64,000 nt of DNA from the NCBI GenBank assembly GCA_013146195.2, contig CM028377.1, positions 8,408,239-8,472,238 of the forward strand. The letters are read 5' to 3'. This DNA comes from Codonopsis lanceolata. Lineage: Eukaryota > Streptophyta > Magnoliopsida > Asterales > Campanulaceae. The position numbers were made by a program, and so were the translations under genes. The number at the start of each line of letters is the position of its first letter. Position 1 is the first letter of the stretch. The notes under the pieces are model-generated. The model had not been told where the DNA came from, did not search any database, and saw only the letters and a list, made by a program, of their open reading frames with translations. Shown one piece after another: positions 44,134 to 55,333 of this stretch.

Positions 44134-47100
44134 ATGACGATTGTTATATGGAATGCAAGGGGAGTGTGTAATAAAGCCACTCGCTCTTATTTGAAACTCT
44201 TAATCCGGCAACACAAGCCTTTCCTATGTGGGATTTTGGAACCAAAGACTAGTGGGGATCGCTCTTTTCAAATTTCGTAAGTAGAGTGGGTTTTGATAAT
44301 AATATGCATTTTAATCCTATAAATAGGCATATCTGGCTTTTATGGAATAATCCAGTTGATATTAATATGGTGTATTGTTCATCGCAGCATGTTACTGTTA
44401 TGGTCTCGGCGTCTAATTTTGTGCCAACTATGGCTACTTTTGTGTATGCTAAATGCAACCGTCAGGCCCGCTCTGAGTTATGGATGGATCTAATCAACCT
44501 GTCGATGAGTTGCTCTACCCCTTGGCTGGTTGGGGGAGATTTCAATGTCATTAGTCAGTCGGGTGAGAAGCTAGGGGGGGCTCCGTGTGAGTTTGGGGCG
44601 ATTGAAGATTTTAATGATTGTATTCAGCAGACAGGCTTGGTTGATGCTGGTTATGAAGGCAGTCGTTTTACGTGGTGTAATAATCAGTCTGGGGGTCATA
44701 GAATTTGGAAACGGTTGGACAGAGTCTTAGTTAATGGCGATTTTAAGATGGCTTTTCCCCGGCTTCAGGTTATTCATTTGGCCACTTCAGTGTCAGATCA
44801 TGTGCCTCTTCTGTTAGATTTTCGAGAGAATGTTAAACTAAAAGGTGGGTTTCGTTTCCAACGCATGTGGCTAGATCATCCGGAGTTTTTACCCTTTGTG
44901 GCAGCGCAATGGCAAAGTCCTTGCTGGGGATCGGGTATGTCTCGATTGTATGGAAAATTGAGGCGGCTGCGTAGTGCTTTACGGGATTGGAATTGGGGAG
45001 TTTTTGGCCATGTTCAGCGTAATATTGCTTCCACCCAGGATGATATTTTGCGTTTAGAGGTCGACATTCAAACTGGAGGGGGATTGGCAGCGGAAGAGGG
45101 TTTGGTTGTTGCAAAACAAAGACTTAATCAACTTCTAGGCTGGGAAATGGAGATGGCTGAAATGAAATCTCGTCAATTGTGGGTAAGTGATGGTGATAGA
45201 AACACTGCTTTTTTCCATGCCAGCATTAAAGATAGGGCGCAACGGAATGTGATTCGTCTTCGCTTATCAGATGGGACATATAGTGAAGATCCAGTTCAGC
45301 TTGGTTCGCTGGCAGAGGTTTATTTTAGAGATCTATTTTCCTCGTCGGCTCCAGTTATTGAGGAGGCATTGTTTGATGATTTTCCAGTCAAGGTGACGGT
45401 GCAGGATAATAATGTTACATGCGGTTTGTTTGAAGAGGAAGTTTGGCTAGCCATTAAATCCTCAATCCTAATAGTGCTCCCGGCCCGTGATGGTTTTGGG
45501 GTTGGTTTTTCCAGGGATGTTGGTCTATTATTAAAACAGATGTTATGGAGGCGGTTTTGGACTTCTTTCAGGGTGGTGATATGCACCGGGATTATCGGAC
45601 ACCAAGATTGTCCCTTCCAAAGGTTGCAGCCGGAGAGTTTAGGCGATCTTCGACCGATAAGTCTATGTAATTTTGCAGCGAAAATCATTTCTAAAATTTT
45701 GGCTACCCGTCTTGCACCGATTCTTCCCCGGTTGATCTCTGAACAGCAGGCAGGCTTTGTTAAAGGTCGCAGCATCCAAGAGAATATTTTATTAGCACAC
45801 GAGATGGTTCAGCGCGTGGATCTTAATGTTCGAGGGGGCAATATGGTTTTCAAACTTGACATGTCGAAGGCATATGATCGGCTAGAGTGGGGTTTTCTTC
45901 AACGGTCTCTTCAGGCTTTTGGTTTTGACTCTGGATTCTGCATGCTGATTGCTAGTCTTCTCCGTAACAGTTGGTATTCGCTCAAGATTAATGGGGTCAC
46001 ATCGGGTTTCTTTAAGGCTGATCGTGGCGTCAGACAAGGCGACCCGATTTCTCCCTTATTATTTATCCTTGCTCAGGAGGTCTTGTCTCATAATATTCAA
46101 AAAGCGGTTATTCAAGGGCAAATTATGCCATTTATTCATGGGCGAGGTGGTCCTTTAATCACTCATCTTTTCTATGCGGACGACATGTTGGTCTTTTGCA
46201 ATGGGGCTAAGCGTTCTATTCTGGGCTTAAAGAGGATTCTGGGTTCCTATGAGTCTTCCTCGGGCCAGCTAGTCAACAGTAGTAAGAGCGGGTTTTTCCC
46301 TCCGAAACGATGTTTGCATAGACGGGTTGTGCAACTTGAGAACTGGTCGGGTTACCGGTCTAAGTCGTGGCCGATGACATACTTGGGCCTTCCACTTTAT
46401 AAGGGTCGTTTAAAGCGAGTTTACTTCGAGAACCTAGTGAGTAGGGTGGTTGGTAGAATACATGGGTGGCGCACCAAGTTGCTTTCTTTCGGTGCAAAGG
46501 TAACTCTATTGAAATTTGTCCTGTGTAGCCTCCCAGTGTATGCAATGGCTGCCTTGAGGGTATCTAAAACGATTCTTGGTCGACTAGAACAGAAAATGGC
46601 AAACTTTCTATGGAATAATCATGGAGATCGGCGCACCCACTGGATTGCCTGGCATCGGGTTTGCTTACCGTTGGCTGAAGGAGGGTTGGGCATTAGACCT
46701 TTGAACCAGATTATGGAGTCGCTACATGCAAAGCTCGCTTGGAAAGCTATAAATTTACATGGGTTATGGGCTCAGTTTTGTGTCGGCAAATATGGCTTTC
46801 GAATGTGGCGAATGGGTCGAGATATGCTACACAGTCATGGAGAGCTATTTCATCTCAGATTCCTATGGTCCGGCAGATCAGTCGTTGGGTGATTGGTCAG
46901 GGTCATAAATCCTTCTGGGACGATAATTGGTGTGGCAACAGGCTGATCGGTACTCTTCCTATGGATCGGCAGCTCACAGTGGCCTTGGCAATGCAGAATT
47001 TTGAAGAGATTAAACAGGTTGTTCCTTCGGAGTTTCAACACTTGGTGTATCAGATTCATTGTGATCCTTCTATTCCAGACAGGCTGATTAGCGAGCTTAC

Positions 47101-48205
47101 TACCTCCGGAGAATTCACAGCCAACTCTTTTTGGCAGCATTATAGGGTTCCTAGTCCTCAACTTCGATGGGCTCAAGTCATATGGCAGCCTTGGCTTCCT
47201 ATCCGGGTAAGTTGTTTTTTGTGGAGGCTGTTTCATAATGCGCTCCCCCTTGATGAGAATGTTCAGGCCCGTCGGGTGCATTTAGCTTCACGTTGCCACT
47301 GTTGTCCAGATACCCCGTCAGTGGAATCTTTATCGCATCTATTTTTGGAATCTCAGATGGCTATTAATTTATGGTCTGTTTTTGCTGCTCGGTTTCATTT
47401 GGTGCCGCATTATGACAGTCTTCATCATCTGTTTGCAGTTTGGTCCTCCGTATCTTTACGATCTCAAATTGGGGTAACAATTTTCAGTCTATTCGCTTTT
47501 ACTTGTTGGGAGCTTTGGAAAGCTCGGTGTGCCTCTTTGTTTGAGAATGTGCGAATGGAAAGGAATCAGTTAGTTTCCCGAATTTTTGAGGGGGTTCGAG
47601 ATGCCAACATTTGTTTCAGCCCCAAGTCTAAAAGTGGGCGGGCAGCCTGTGTTGATATTCAGGCCTTCCAGTTATGGGTCAAACCAGTCCGTTCACGTCG
47701 TGGGGTTTGGGTCCGCTGGGGGTCTCCTGCTATTGGTTTCAAACTAAATACAGATGGCTCCTCAAGGGATGGGAGATGTACGGGTGGGGGCATTATCCGT
47801 GATACTTCTGGTGGTTTTGTTGGCGCCTTTTCTAGTGATTATGGTCAGGGGACAAATATGAGGGCTGAAATTTTAGCCCTCAAGGAGGGGCTCCAGCTAT
47901 GTCGATCTCTTCAGCTTGATTCTGTTGTGGTGGAATCTGATTCGCTTACTGCAGTTAACGTTTTATCTAGTGGGCACCGAGAACCTTGGCGTTATGTTTA
48001 TTACCTTCGAGATTGTAAGGAGTTACTGGGTGATTATGCTTTGTCTCATGTTTTCCGTGAACAGAATGTGGTGGCAGATCGTCTTGCAGCTATTGCGCAC
48101 GACCATGGCAGTCAGATTGTTTACACAGAGTCTTCTCTTTTGCCGGTCGTTGTTAAAAAGGCTTTGGCCTTTGATGCTGCTGGATTATATAGTCTTAGGA
48201 GATAG
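44134..48205 (+). pseudogene. LINE C ORF2: endonuclease, reverse transcriptase, RNase H
   Basis: Begins MTIVIWNARGVCNKATRSYL at 44134, four bases after the ORF1 stop. A frameshift near 44265 hits the start of the APE domain; the rest is open from 44286 to about 46800, then shifts frame again and runs to 48205. APE: TPWLVGGDFNVISQSGEKLG, SRFTWCNN, WKRLDRVLVN, SVSDHVPLLL. RT: LRPISLCNFAAKIISKILAT, QQAGFVKGRSIQENILLAHE, FKLDMSKAYDRLEWGF, GVRQGDPISPLLFILA and FYADDMLVFCNG. RNase H: LNTDGSSRDGRCTGGG, RAEILALKEGLQ, VVESDSLTAVN, REQNVVADRLAA, all catalytic positions kept. Between about 45460 and 45615 the frame is shifted and restored, so residues there are not the ancestral ones. Confidence 0.92.
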
Positions 48206-48365
48206 TCCATCTTGTATTTCTCCTTTTCTGTTAGAGGTAAGGCTCCTCGCCGGTTTTGGTGGTTGGTTGTCCCCCTCATGTTTGTACTCTTTTCTCTAAT
48301 TAATAAATTGCTGCAGGTGCCGCCCTGCTTTAAAAAAAAAAAAAAAAAAAAAAAAAGCATGTATT

Positions 48366-49695
48366 TCATCAATGTTGCTTGACCTTTACTAGCTACTTCT
48401 TGCTTGGGAACTTCTTCAATTCTCAACTGATTTTGATTTGGAAACTGTGGAGGTTGTGATGGTTGAGGTTGGAATTGTTGAGGTTGCAAAAGTTTATTTC
48501 CTCCCCAAGAAAAGTTAGGATGATTCCTCCAACCAGGATTATATGTGTTTGAATAAGGATCATTCCTTGGCCTTTGAGGGTACATATTCATAGCATTAGC
48601 CTGTTCAGAATACATAGCACTTGATGGACAAAAATTAGTAGCATGAGAATATAATCCACATAAAGCACATGCTTCTTGAATTTGCCAATTTTCAAATTGA
48701 GCTTGTGTATTTGAATTATCTTGCAATTCATAAAGGCTCCTATTTTTATCTCTAGCACTTTTCTGCTGGGAATTAATACTTAACATCTCAAATAATTCTT
48801 CTAGTGCTTTTGGTGTCATTATATTAATAGAACCACCAGCTGCACTATCAACAATAGTTTGTCAGCCTGGCGAAAGACCATGGTAAAATTGAAGCACTAA
48901 CACATGTTGAGCTAGATTATGATGAGGACACATAATAAGCAGATTTTTAAATCTATCCCATGACTCATGGAAGGTTTCACCTGGTTCATTTTGGAATGAC
49001 ATGATTTGTTTTCTGTACTCAGTAAGAGATGCATGTTTGTAAAATTTACTCATAAAAAAATCATATAATTGTGCCCAAGTATAAACACTATTAGGTGTCA
49101 AGTTCATAAACCATCTCTTTGCCAAATCTTTTAATGCACTGGGAAAATATTTCATTTTGATCTGATCTTCAGTCAACCCTCCTAAAGGAAAAGTACTCAT
49201 CATGTATTCATATTCTCTTAAGAAACTGACAAGATCTTCATGAGGCATCCCATGAAAAGATGGTATGGAATTAAAATAATGACCTTTTAACTCAAAATTC
49301 CTAACAGCATCTGGCAAAACTAAACATGATGTCACAACATTTAATAAAGGTCTACTAAAGTCATTAATAGTTCTTTGATTTATCACTACTTCTATATTTC
49401 TTCTTGCATGTTCTTCTTCTCTTTGATTCCTATTGACTGGGTCAACTGGATTTTCAGGATTTCTAATATTATTGTCTTCCATTGGAGGATCAACCAGAGG
49501 ATCCTCTTGATTCAATTGGTCTTGATTATCAAACTCTTTTTTTTTTTATGAAACAGGGACGGTACCCTGCAGGATTATATTTAGATTATCAAACTAGGGA
49601 GCTAGATTTTCAAGGACTTCCTGATTTCTTCTAACAATATTTATGTCTTGATTTAAGTCTACCAATTTAGGATTCAAAGATCTACGACCGTGCAT
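48366..49695 (-). pseudogene. Gypsy B gag (capsid and zinc knuckle)
   Basis: Starts MHGRRSLNPKLVDLNQD at 49695 close behind the 5' LTR. A TAG near 49605 and the LINE tail at 49536-49583 interrupt it. The retrotransposon gag domain follows: FELKGHYFNSIPSFHGMPHE, YFPSALKDLAKRWFMNLTPN, LYDFFMSKFYKHASLTEYRK and GETFHESWDRFKNLLIMCPH. A TGA at 48862 breaks it after QFYHGLSPG. The CCHC knuckle ACALCGLYSHATNFC lies near 48660, then a Pro/Gln/Asn-rich region up to the LINE C junction. Gag forms the virus-like particle. Confidence 0.9.
49536..49583 (-). mobile_element. 48-bp LINE 3' tail insertion with 12-bp TSD
   Basis: The sequence between GATTATCAAACT (49524-49535) and its perfect repeat (49584-49595) is a T-run followed by ATGAAACAGGGACGGTACCC, the reverse of the LINE tail seen at LINE A, B and C. 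It is an extreme 5'-truncated LINE insertion in Gypsy B gag. Confidence 0.92.
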
Positions 49696-49847
49696 AAAAA
49701 TAATTTAAAATAATTTAAAAACAACTAACTATTAAAAATAAAATAAAATCTTTTTGTATTTTTATTTTTATAAACTGAAAATTAAACTAAAAACTAAATT
49801 AAATTTAAAACTACGCTACCAACAAACTAACCACGTGATCTAGCTTG

Positions 49848-49865
49848 TCCCCGGCAACGGCGCCA
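49848..49865 (-). promoter_or_regulatory. Primer-binding site of Gypsy B
   Basis: On the minus strand TGGCGCCGTTGCCGGGGA starts 6 bases after the 5' LTR end at 49872. This word is the usual tRNA primer-binding site of Athila-type elements and confirms which LTR is 5'. Confidence 0.85.
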
Positions 49866-49871
49866 AAAACT

Positions 49872-51112
49872 TGATCGATGTTTTAATTAATCTTTTTCCT
49901 TGCAAGTGGACAAGACTATTATAGAATAGTATTGGAAGCAAGGGTCGAACACATAGAGACAAGTGATCACGAACAGTGCAATTTATTGATAGCAAATTAT
50001 TAATCTAAAGGGGGTTTTTATATTTAATTCTATTCTAAACTACTATTTATATTTAGATGTTTAACTAATCAGCAGTAATTACAAATATGAAGATCTTATG
50101 GTGGGTGGCAATCTAGGATTCTGGGTTTCACTTGTATCTCCTTTATGTTCAATTCATAATAATTATTATTCAATGTCTTGGGTTCGTTCACTAAATATAG
50201 ATATAGACTGTTGAACAATTGGTTCAGCATCCATCCCCGCAAAATTCATCCATTCTATATCCTAAGCACAAGAACTGTCATCTAGCTGTCACCTAGATCA
50301 TGTATGAACCTAGCCCTAACGTATCACTCTCGTGCATCAATAAGTCCAATTTATTGTGTTGGTGAGCCAGTGTACGACATATGCACATGGTCATGCAGTT
50401 ATCCGCACCTCTAGGCCGTTATTATTTGCGACTACATTCATTTGTTCAAAGCAAAATAATATAGGGATTGATAAACAACACAATCAACAAGCATTGAATA
50501 AACATATATAAGAATCAAAACATAAATTTGATACAAGTTACCTCCCACCTCCTAGATTATGGATGACTTAGTTCATTATAGACAATGAACAGCACATGGA
50601 GATGATCGGATACATGATTTGATCTTCAATACTTGAAATTACACAAACTAATTATGTTATACCTAATAATTATGTTGGGCTCGACATCTGACTTCTATAT
50701 ATACTCGGGAGTTGTGTTTCAATCGAATCACCGTGTGAAAATCCGAAATAGTCGCATTCTGACCACCTTGCGGTTACAAGGTGTTGGGTACCTTGCGTCT
50801 GCAAGGTTTCCAGTGTGTCCGGCCTTTGGAATTCTTGATTTCTGCCTTTCTGACCCGTACCGCCTACCTTGCGGTCGCAAGGTCTGAGGCACCTTGCGTC
50901 CGCAAGGTGTCCAAAATTGACAGCCTTCATTTTTCCTTTTTGGCCCTTCTTGAAATTTGCACTTAAAACCCTGGAGTTTCGCATATTTTCACTAATAACT
51001 CTGAAACATACAAAACTAACCGAAAACATATATTAGTAGCCAAAAGCCTCGTGAAATAGCATAATTTAAGTCATAGAAGCATATAAAATCGACGTATAAA
51101 ATACATCGATCA
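49872..51112 (-). repeat. Gypsy B 5' LTR
   Basis: 1241 bp, same ends as the 3' LTR and followed on the right by the TSD copy GCGAC (51113-51117). It carries four palindromes at 50765-50782, 50790-50807, 50866-50883 and 50891-50908, and a TATA box near 50696-50706. It drives the genomic RNA by family analogy. The two LTRs differ by about 80 bp of indels plus substitutions, so the insertion is not very recent. Confidence 0.92.
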
Positions 51113-51797
51113 GCGACCATCTCAATGCCTGGTGTGGTTTGGAGCCAGAACCGAATCCCACCATTTGGTCCCCGCACCATGGAGGAGTCTTTCCTGCTGA
51201 ACACGGCCAAGGCCATGTTCAAATTCATTAGCTCCCGACTCATGCCTTCCAGTCACCAACACACGGTGACTTGGGCTAAGGTAGTTTTGATCTACACCAT
51301 CTTGACCGGTGGGTCTATCGTTGTTGGCCGCCTGATCAATAGCCAAATTAAGACCCTGATTAGAGGCAAGACAAATGCGGATTCAAGCTCGCATTTGATT
51401 ACCGTGACTGCAGAGAAGGTGAGCCGTGGGCTCTAGATGTGGAGAGGATTAGGAAGGTGCCCGCCATTACTAGGGCAATTTTGTTTGAGCACGTTCGTCA
51501 GCCTCGAGAGAGGGTTCCTCACGAGGGGGAGCCCAAGGAGGAGGAGGATCCGTTGGAGGCAAGCTCCAACAAGATAGAAGAGGTTGCCCTCGTAACTAAT
51601 ATGGCAAATCGCCGGTAGCTGGCACTTATGCCACCGCACACTGATTTCTTTGGTTTGGTCAACAAGGTGGGGCAAAATGTCTCCACCTATTTTGGGATGC
51701 CACCTGGCACAATCCCCGAGTTTCATCCTCGTTCGTTATTTCCTCCCGTCTCATCATGTGTCAAGGCCCAAGTTTCTTCCTCTTTCGTTAGGTAGGC
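51113..51797 (+). pseudogene. Gypsy A env-like ORF, 3' part
   Basis: Continuation of the ORF interrupted at 25888. It reads MPGVVWSQNRIPPFGPRTME, MPSSHQHTVTWAKVVLIYTI and VVGRLINSQIKTLIRGKTNA, matching the Gypsy B ORF block by block. A frameshift near 51395 moves the frame to LDVERIRKVPAITRAILFEH and RERVPHEGEPKEEEDPLEAS, a TAG follows NMANRR near 51616, and the end reads GQNVSTYFGMPPGTIPEFHP with a stop about 51797. Broken. Confidence 0.88.
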
Positions 51798-53542
51798 CTG
51801 CTATGTCCTTTTGATATTTGTCCTTCCCCATCAATCCTCTCATATGTTCCCCAATTTTGAGGAAAAAATAGAAATTAAGTTTTGGGGAGGATTCTAAGCC
51901 CAGAGGCTTAGCAAGTCCTAGCCTAAGGAGGAGTGGAATTGGGCTACGTTTTTAGGGTGGGGAAAATTTTCTTTTCCCTCTATCGTGTCTTCTCCTCACC
52001 CGTCTTTCTTGCTTTTAAATTTTCCTTATTTTCGGAGATGTTGCCTTGACCGTAATAATCGTAATATTGGATTCTCGTGGGTTCCCATTATAGGGACCCA
52101 TCATCAAAAGAGTCATCGTCATCATCTCCAATTTTCTAAAAAAATAATTATTTTTAATTCAAATGTTTCATCCTCAAGTCCTGGTGTGGTAGTACTAGTT
52201 GATGAGGAGTTAATGCAATGAACCACATAACTTTTCCATAGATCCTTCTGGAATTTACTTGGTTCTGCAAAATTTCTTGATTTTCTCCAAATTCTTCATG
52301 CACCTACACCAGTCATAATTATGGATTGATTATAAAAGTTTTATAAAGTTTATAGCACCCATTTCATTTCAACAAGATATACACAAGAATATGAAGAATA
52401 GTCATTCAAGCATGATTGTTACATTGAATTGTAGCTTAGGTCAATTGCATGATAAGTTAGATCCCTTGGATTTTTTTCTCTACTAATATATCTCAAGTAC
52501 ACTTTCAAACCGTGTCTCGATGTTAGTCTTGATTGTCCTACCATCTCGCTTTAGCGAATGCTTATGTGAAATCCAAAGGATGCTAAACATTCAACCCCAC
52601 AATTCTCACGCTTGATATGATATTTTATGCGTCTTACTTGCTTTAAAAACTGCATGAGCATTTGGCATTAAGAAATGTTTTAGGCCATCTTTGGATCGTT
52701 TGAGCCTAAATATTCCCTGACCTTTACTAAAAATACCCCTAGTGTCCCCTTTTGAGCCTAATTAAAAAGAATGGAGTGTGCTAAGCACACATTAAACCTC
52801 CATTCGACATCATTTCTATTACCCACATTAACTTAACCCTAAAGCCTATACACTTTTAGCCTACCCTTTGAGAGAGTAGGATGTGGGTGGGAAATTAATG
52901 GGACCATTTTTCAGTCAAGAAAGTTTTCGGAAGACTTCTTCTTCCCATCGATATTATAAAAAAAAGAAGAAAATAGATCGACGAAAAATGAAACGGAAGA
53001 AGAAGAATGCAAGAAGATTCAAATGAAAACATAGCTTTCAAGAGAAAATATGCTAGAAAATTGTTGCTGAGAAAAATGATGAGATATTTTTAGCTTGATA
53101 TATTGTACAAAACAAGTTTGGGGGGGGGGAGTTAGAAAAAGAAAAAGAAAACACCCCCCACTTGCAGTCTTTGCAGGTCCTAGCCTAAATTGGGAAAACT
53201 TCCTTTTGCTTGGAAGTATGAGGGATAAAGGGTAGTCTTGCTCTCTGACTTTGAATTCCAATCCCTTTCCATCATACCCCCAACACCATGGCCTTACTAA
53301 TCAAGCTATTAAAGACCTAATGATCTTCATGCCAATGCTTGTGTTTGTTTTCTTTGATAAGTAAGGCATGTAAAATTGATCTAACACTTCATATTCATAT
53401 TATTCGCAAAGCTCACTATGTTAGCATAATCTTAGCTATTACAAGTAATTGGGATAGGAGAGCATTGTATGTCATACATAGAAGTGCATGGGATGGATGT
53501 ATAAGTTTTTTGAATTTCATGGTGACCTCTATGTCTGTAGTA
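51798..53542 (+). other. Gypsy A 3' untranslated region up to the gap
   Basis: No coding region. It matches 34298-36558 of Gypsy B along its length in reverse orientation. G-rich tracts at about 51880 (AAGTTTTGGGGAGGA) and 53112-53131 (AAGTTTGGGGGGGGG) correspond to those of Gypsy B. The 3' LTR of Gypsy A is not reached before the gap. Confidence 0.8.
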
Positions 53543-53642
53543 NNNNNNNNNNNNNNNNNNNNNNNNNNNNNNNNNNNNNNNNNNNNNNNNNNNNNNNNNN
53601 NNNNNNNNNNNNNNNNNNNNNNNNNNNNNNNNNNNNNNNNNN
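53543..53642. other. Assembly gap, 100 N
   Basis: Exactly 100 N. Sequence left of it is Gypsy A 3' UTR; sequence right of it is not recognisably Gypsy, so the missing part should include the Gypsy A 3' LTR. ORFs across it are artefacts. Confidence 0.99.
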
Positions 53643-55333
53643 GGTTCCATCTTATTTTAAGAGCTGTTATTATCTTTGTATCTTTTTGAAACCCTTCGCC
53701 ATTTGATCCCAATTAGCAGCATTATCTCGCTAACATGAGCCATTGCTTTGCGTACCGACTAAAGTCAAATGGAAGTTAGAGGCCATTGCCTCAAAGCTAA
53801 CTCCTCTTGATTGCATTGCGGTGGAGTATGACTTCAGGTGGGAGATGGGGCAACAAGTCCCATCAAATTATTCTATGTCGGGCATTTTGAAATTTAGTGG
53901 CAAGATGGCTGAGGGTTGCAGTGTCAATGATCGTATAATGCACTTCTCCCTTGTTTAAAACTTTGAGCATAATTTCTTTGAGATTCTCTACATCTGCTTC
54001 GACCTGGGGGAGGTGTATTTGAGAGATTTGTCACAGCCATTCTATCGCTAATTGGGATGTGGGGTAAACATTAGGAGGAGGTGTTATGTTTGAAGTCCGG
54101 GCCCGTGATCAAAGTTGTTGGTAGGGAGGTAAGTGGTAACTTTTCCCTGGGTTGTAGCTTGGGATCAATATCTCGGGCTGTTTTTGTAGTGGGTTGGTTA
54201 TGGGAAAAGGAGGTTTCGGATACCGTGGGGTATTGGTATTTTGAGGAGGGTAGCCGATGTTTGGGATGTTGGTATTTGGAAGAGGGTTGGTATACTGATA
54301 TGGAGGGTAAGTATTTGGGAAGGAGAGGCCAATATTTTGGTACTAAGGTGGCGAGTTGGTATTCTGAGTTTGAGGATTAAACATGTTGCTATCTAGAAGA
54401 GGGTTGGTGTATGGGGAACAATCGTTGATGCCTCATGGGTCCCACAGAGGAAAGAGTATTTTCTTCGCTTGGCTTCAAGCCTTGATGAGGGTTGCGATCC
54501 GCCCATTAGGCGATCGACATGTTCATTAAAATTTTCTTCCATCCATTGTTGCAAGGTGGGTAGGAGTATCCGGAGCCTCTGTGTCTATATTTATGGGAGT
54601 CTTTATTTTCGGCAGCCTATTCTAACTGACTGCTTACAATGAACCGATCTCGGTATTCAAACCCAAATCAGAATGTTCCGAACTATTCAAAATGTATGTC
54701 TTTTCTTGTTTTGTGTGGATTGTCTCAATTGATTAGTTTGAATCCTTAAGGAGGACAGAGTTTATCGCTGGGCGAGATCTAATTATTCCAACAATAAATA
54801 GATAGTAAAAGCCAGGGAACCTATCTATCCCTATAACTCCCCGTCCCTAAATTATCGCCCTCCTTTCCTTTTTCGTCCGTCCCAAAATAATTGTCCAGCT
54901 TTGAAACGCATTCTTTTAGAACATCACTTTTACCACTTTACCCTTACTTTTTTACCCTATTTTAATTATGGATCACATATACAAGCTTTAAAGGAAACTA
55001 CACCTTATACCAATATAAATAATCAAGTCAATTATTTTTTTCTTAATCTGCGCCAGTCCACTAGGACGATAATTTAGAGACGAAGTGATTACATTTTTGT
55101 CCTAATCCCAAAATAAAATTGATAGAATAAAATAATATTTACATGTGGGCATTTCGCCATCTAAAATGTAAATTACAAATGTTAGTTGCAAAGTAATACA
55201 ATTATATACATGTGTACTGACTATGCATAAAACAACTTAAGTGTGTATAAGTAATGCTAACCTAAAAAAAGTTGAGTCTAGCCCTAATTTTTTTTTTTAT
55301 TAAAAAATAATGTCCCCACAGAAGTCGCCACTA
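53643..55333. other. Unassigned DNA left of Copia C2
   Basis: No family is recognised. Plus-strand ORFs (53743-53958, 54081-54380) show no domain. On the minus strand 54380-53700 reads, through several stops, as Asn/Pro/Tyr-rich sequence (NTYPPYQYTNPLPNTNIPN) followed by a possible helix (EADVENLKEIMLKVLNKGEV), which could be a decayed gag-like protein; the two short ORFs opposite would then be its shadow. The stretch 54780-55320 is AT-rich with an A/T run near 55290. Low certainty. Confidence 0.3.

Larger units (their letters stand above)
42852..48355 (+). mobile_element. LINE C: L1-type LINE in Gypsy B gag, with a chimeric 5' end
   Basis: A plus-strand LINE between perfect 11-bp TSDs, AGCATGTATTT at 42841-42851 and 48356-48366, ending in a poly(A) of about 24 A. 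The tail GCTGCAGGTGCCGCCCTGC matches the family. Excising it restores the gag frame (KYMLEEIENL). From 43057 on it is closely related to LINE E; the 200 bp before that are not LINE E-like (see next entry). ORF1 and ORF2 are present but frameshifted. Confidence 0.93.
25889..51112 (-). mobile_element. Gypsy B: complete Athila-type element with nested LINEs
   Basis: A minus-strand Ty3/Gypsy element with both LTRs, 25.2 kb as found, including LINE B, LINE C and a LINE tail; without them it is about 12.6 kb. Both LTRs begin TGATCGATGT and end ACATCGATCA. The insertion into Gypsy A produced a perfect 5-bp TSD, GCGAC at 25884-25888 and 51113-51117. Order on the minus strand is 5' LTR, primer-binding site, gag, protease, RT, RNase H, integrase, spacer, env-like ORF, long 3' UTR, polypurine tract, 3' LTR, which is the Athila layout. 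Stops and frameshifts in gag and pol make it non-autonomous. Confidence 0.93.

Noticed and set aside
43824..44180. Minus-strand ORFs opposite LINE C and LINE E ORF1 (43824-44180, 63148-63510, 44249-44458, 63517-63786)
   Set aside because: They are complementary shadows of conserved plus-strand LINE coding sequence.
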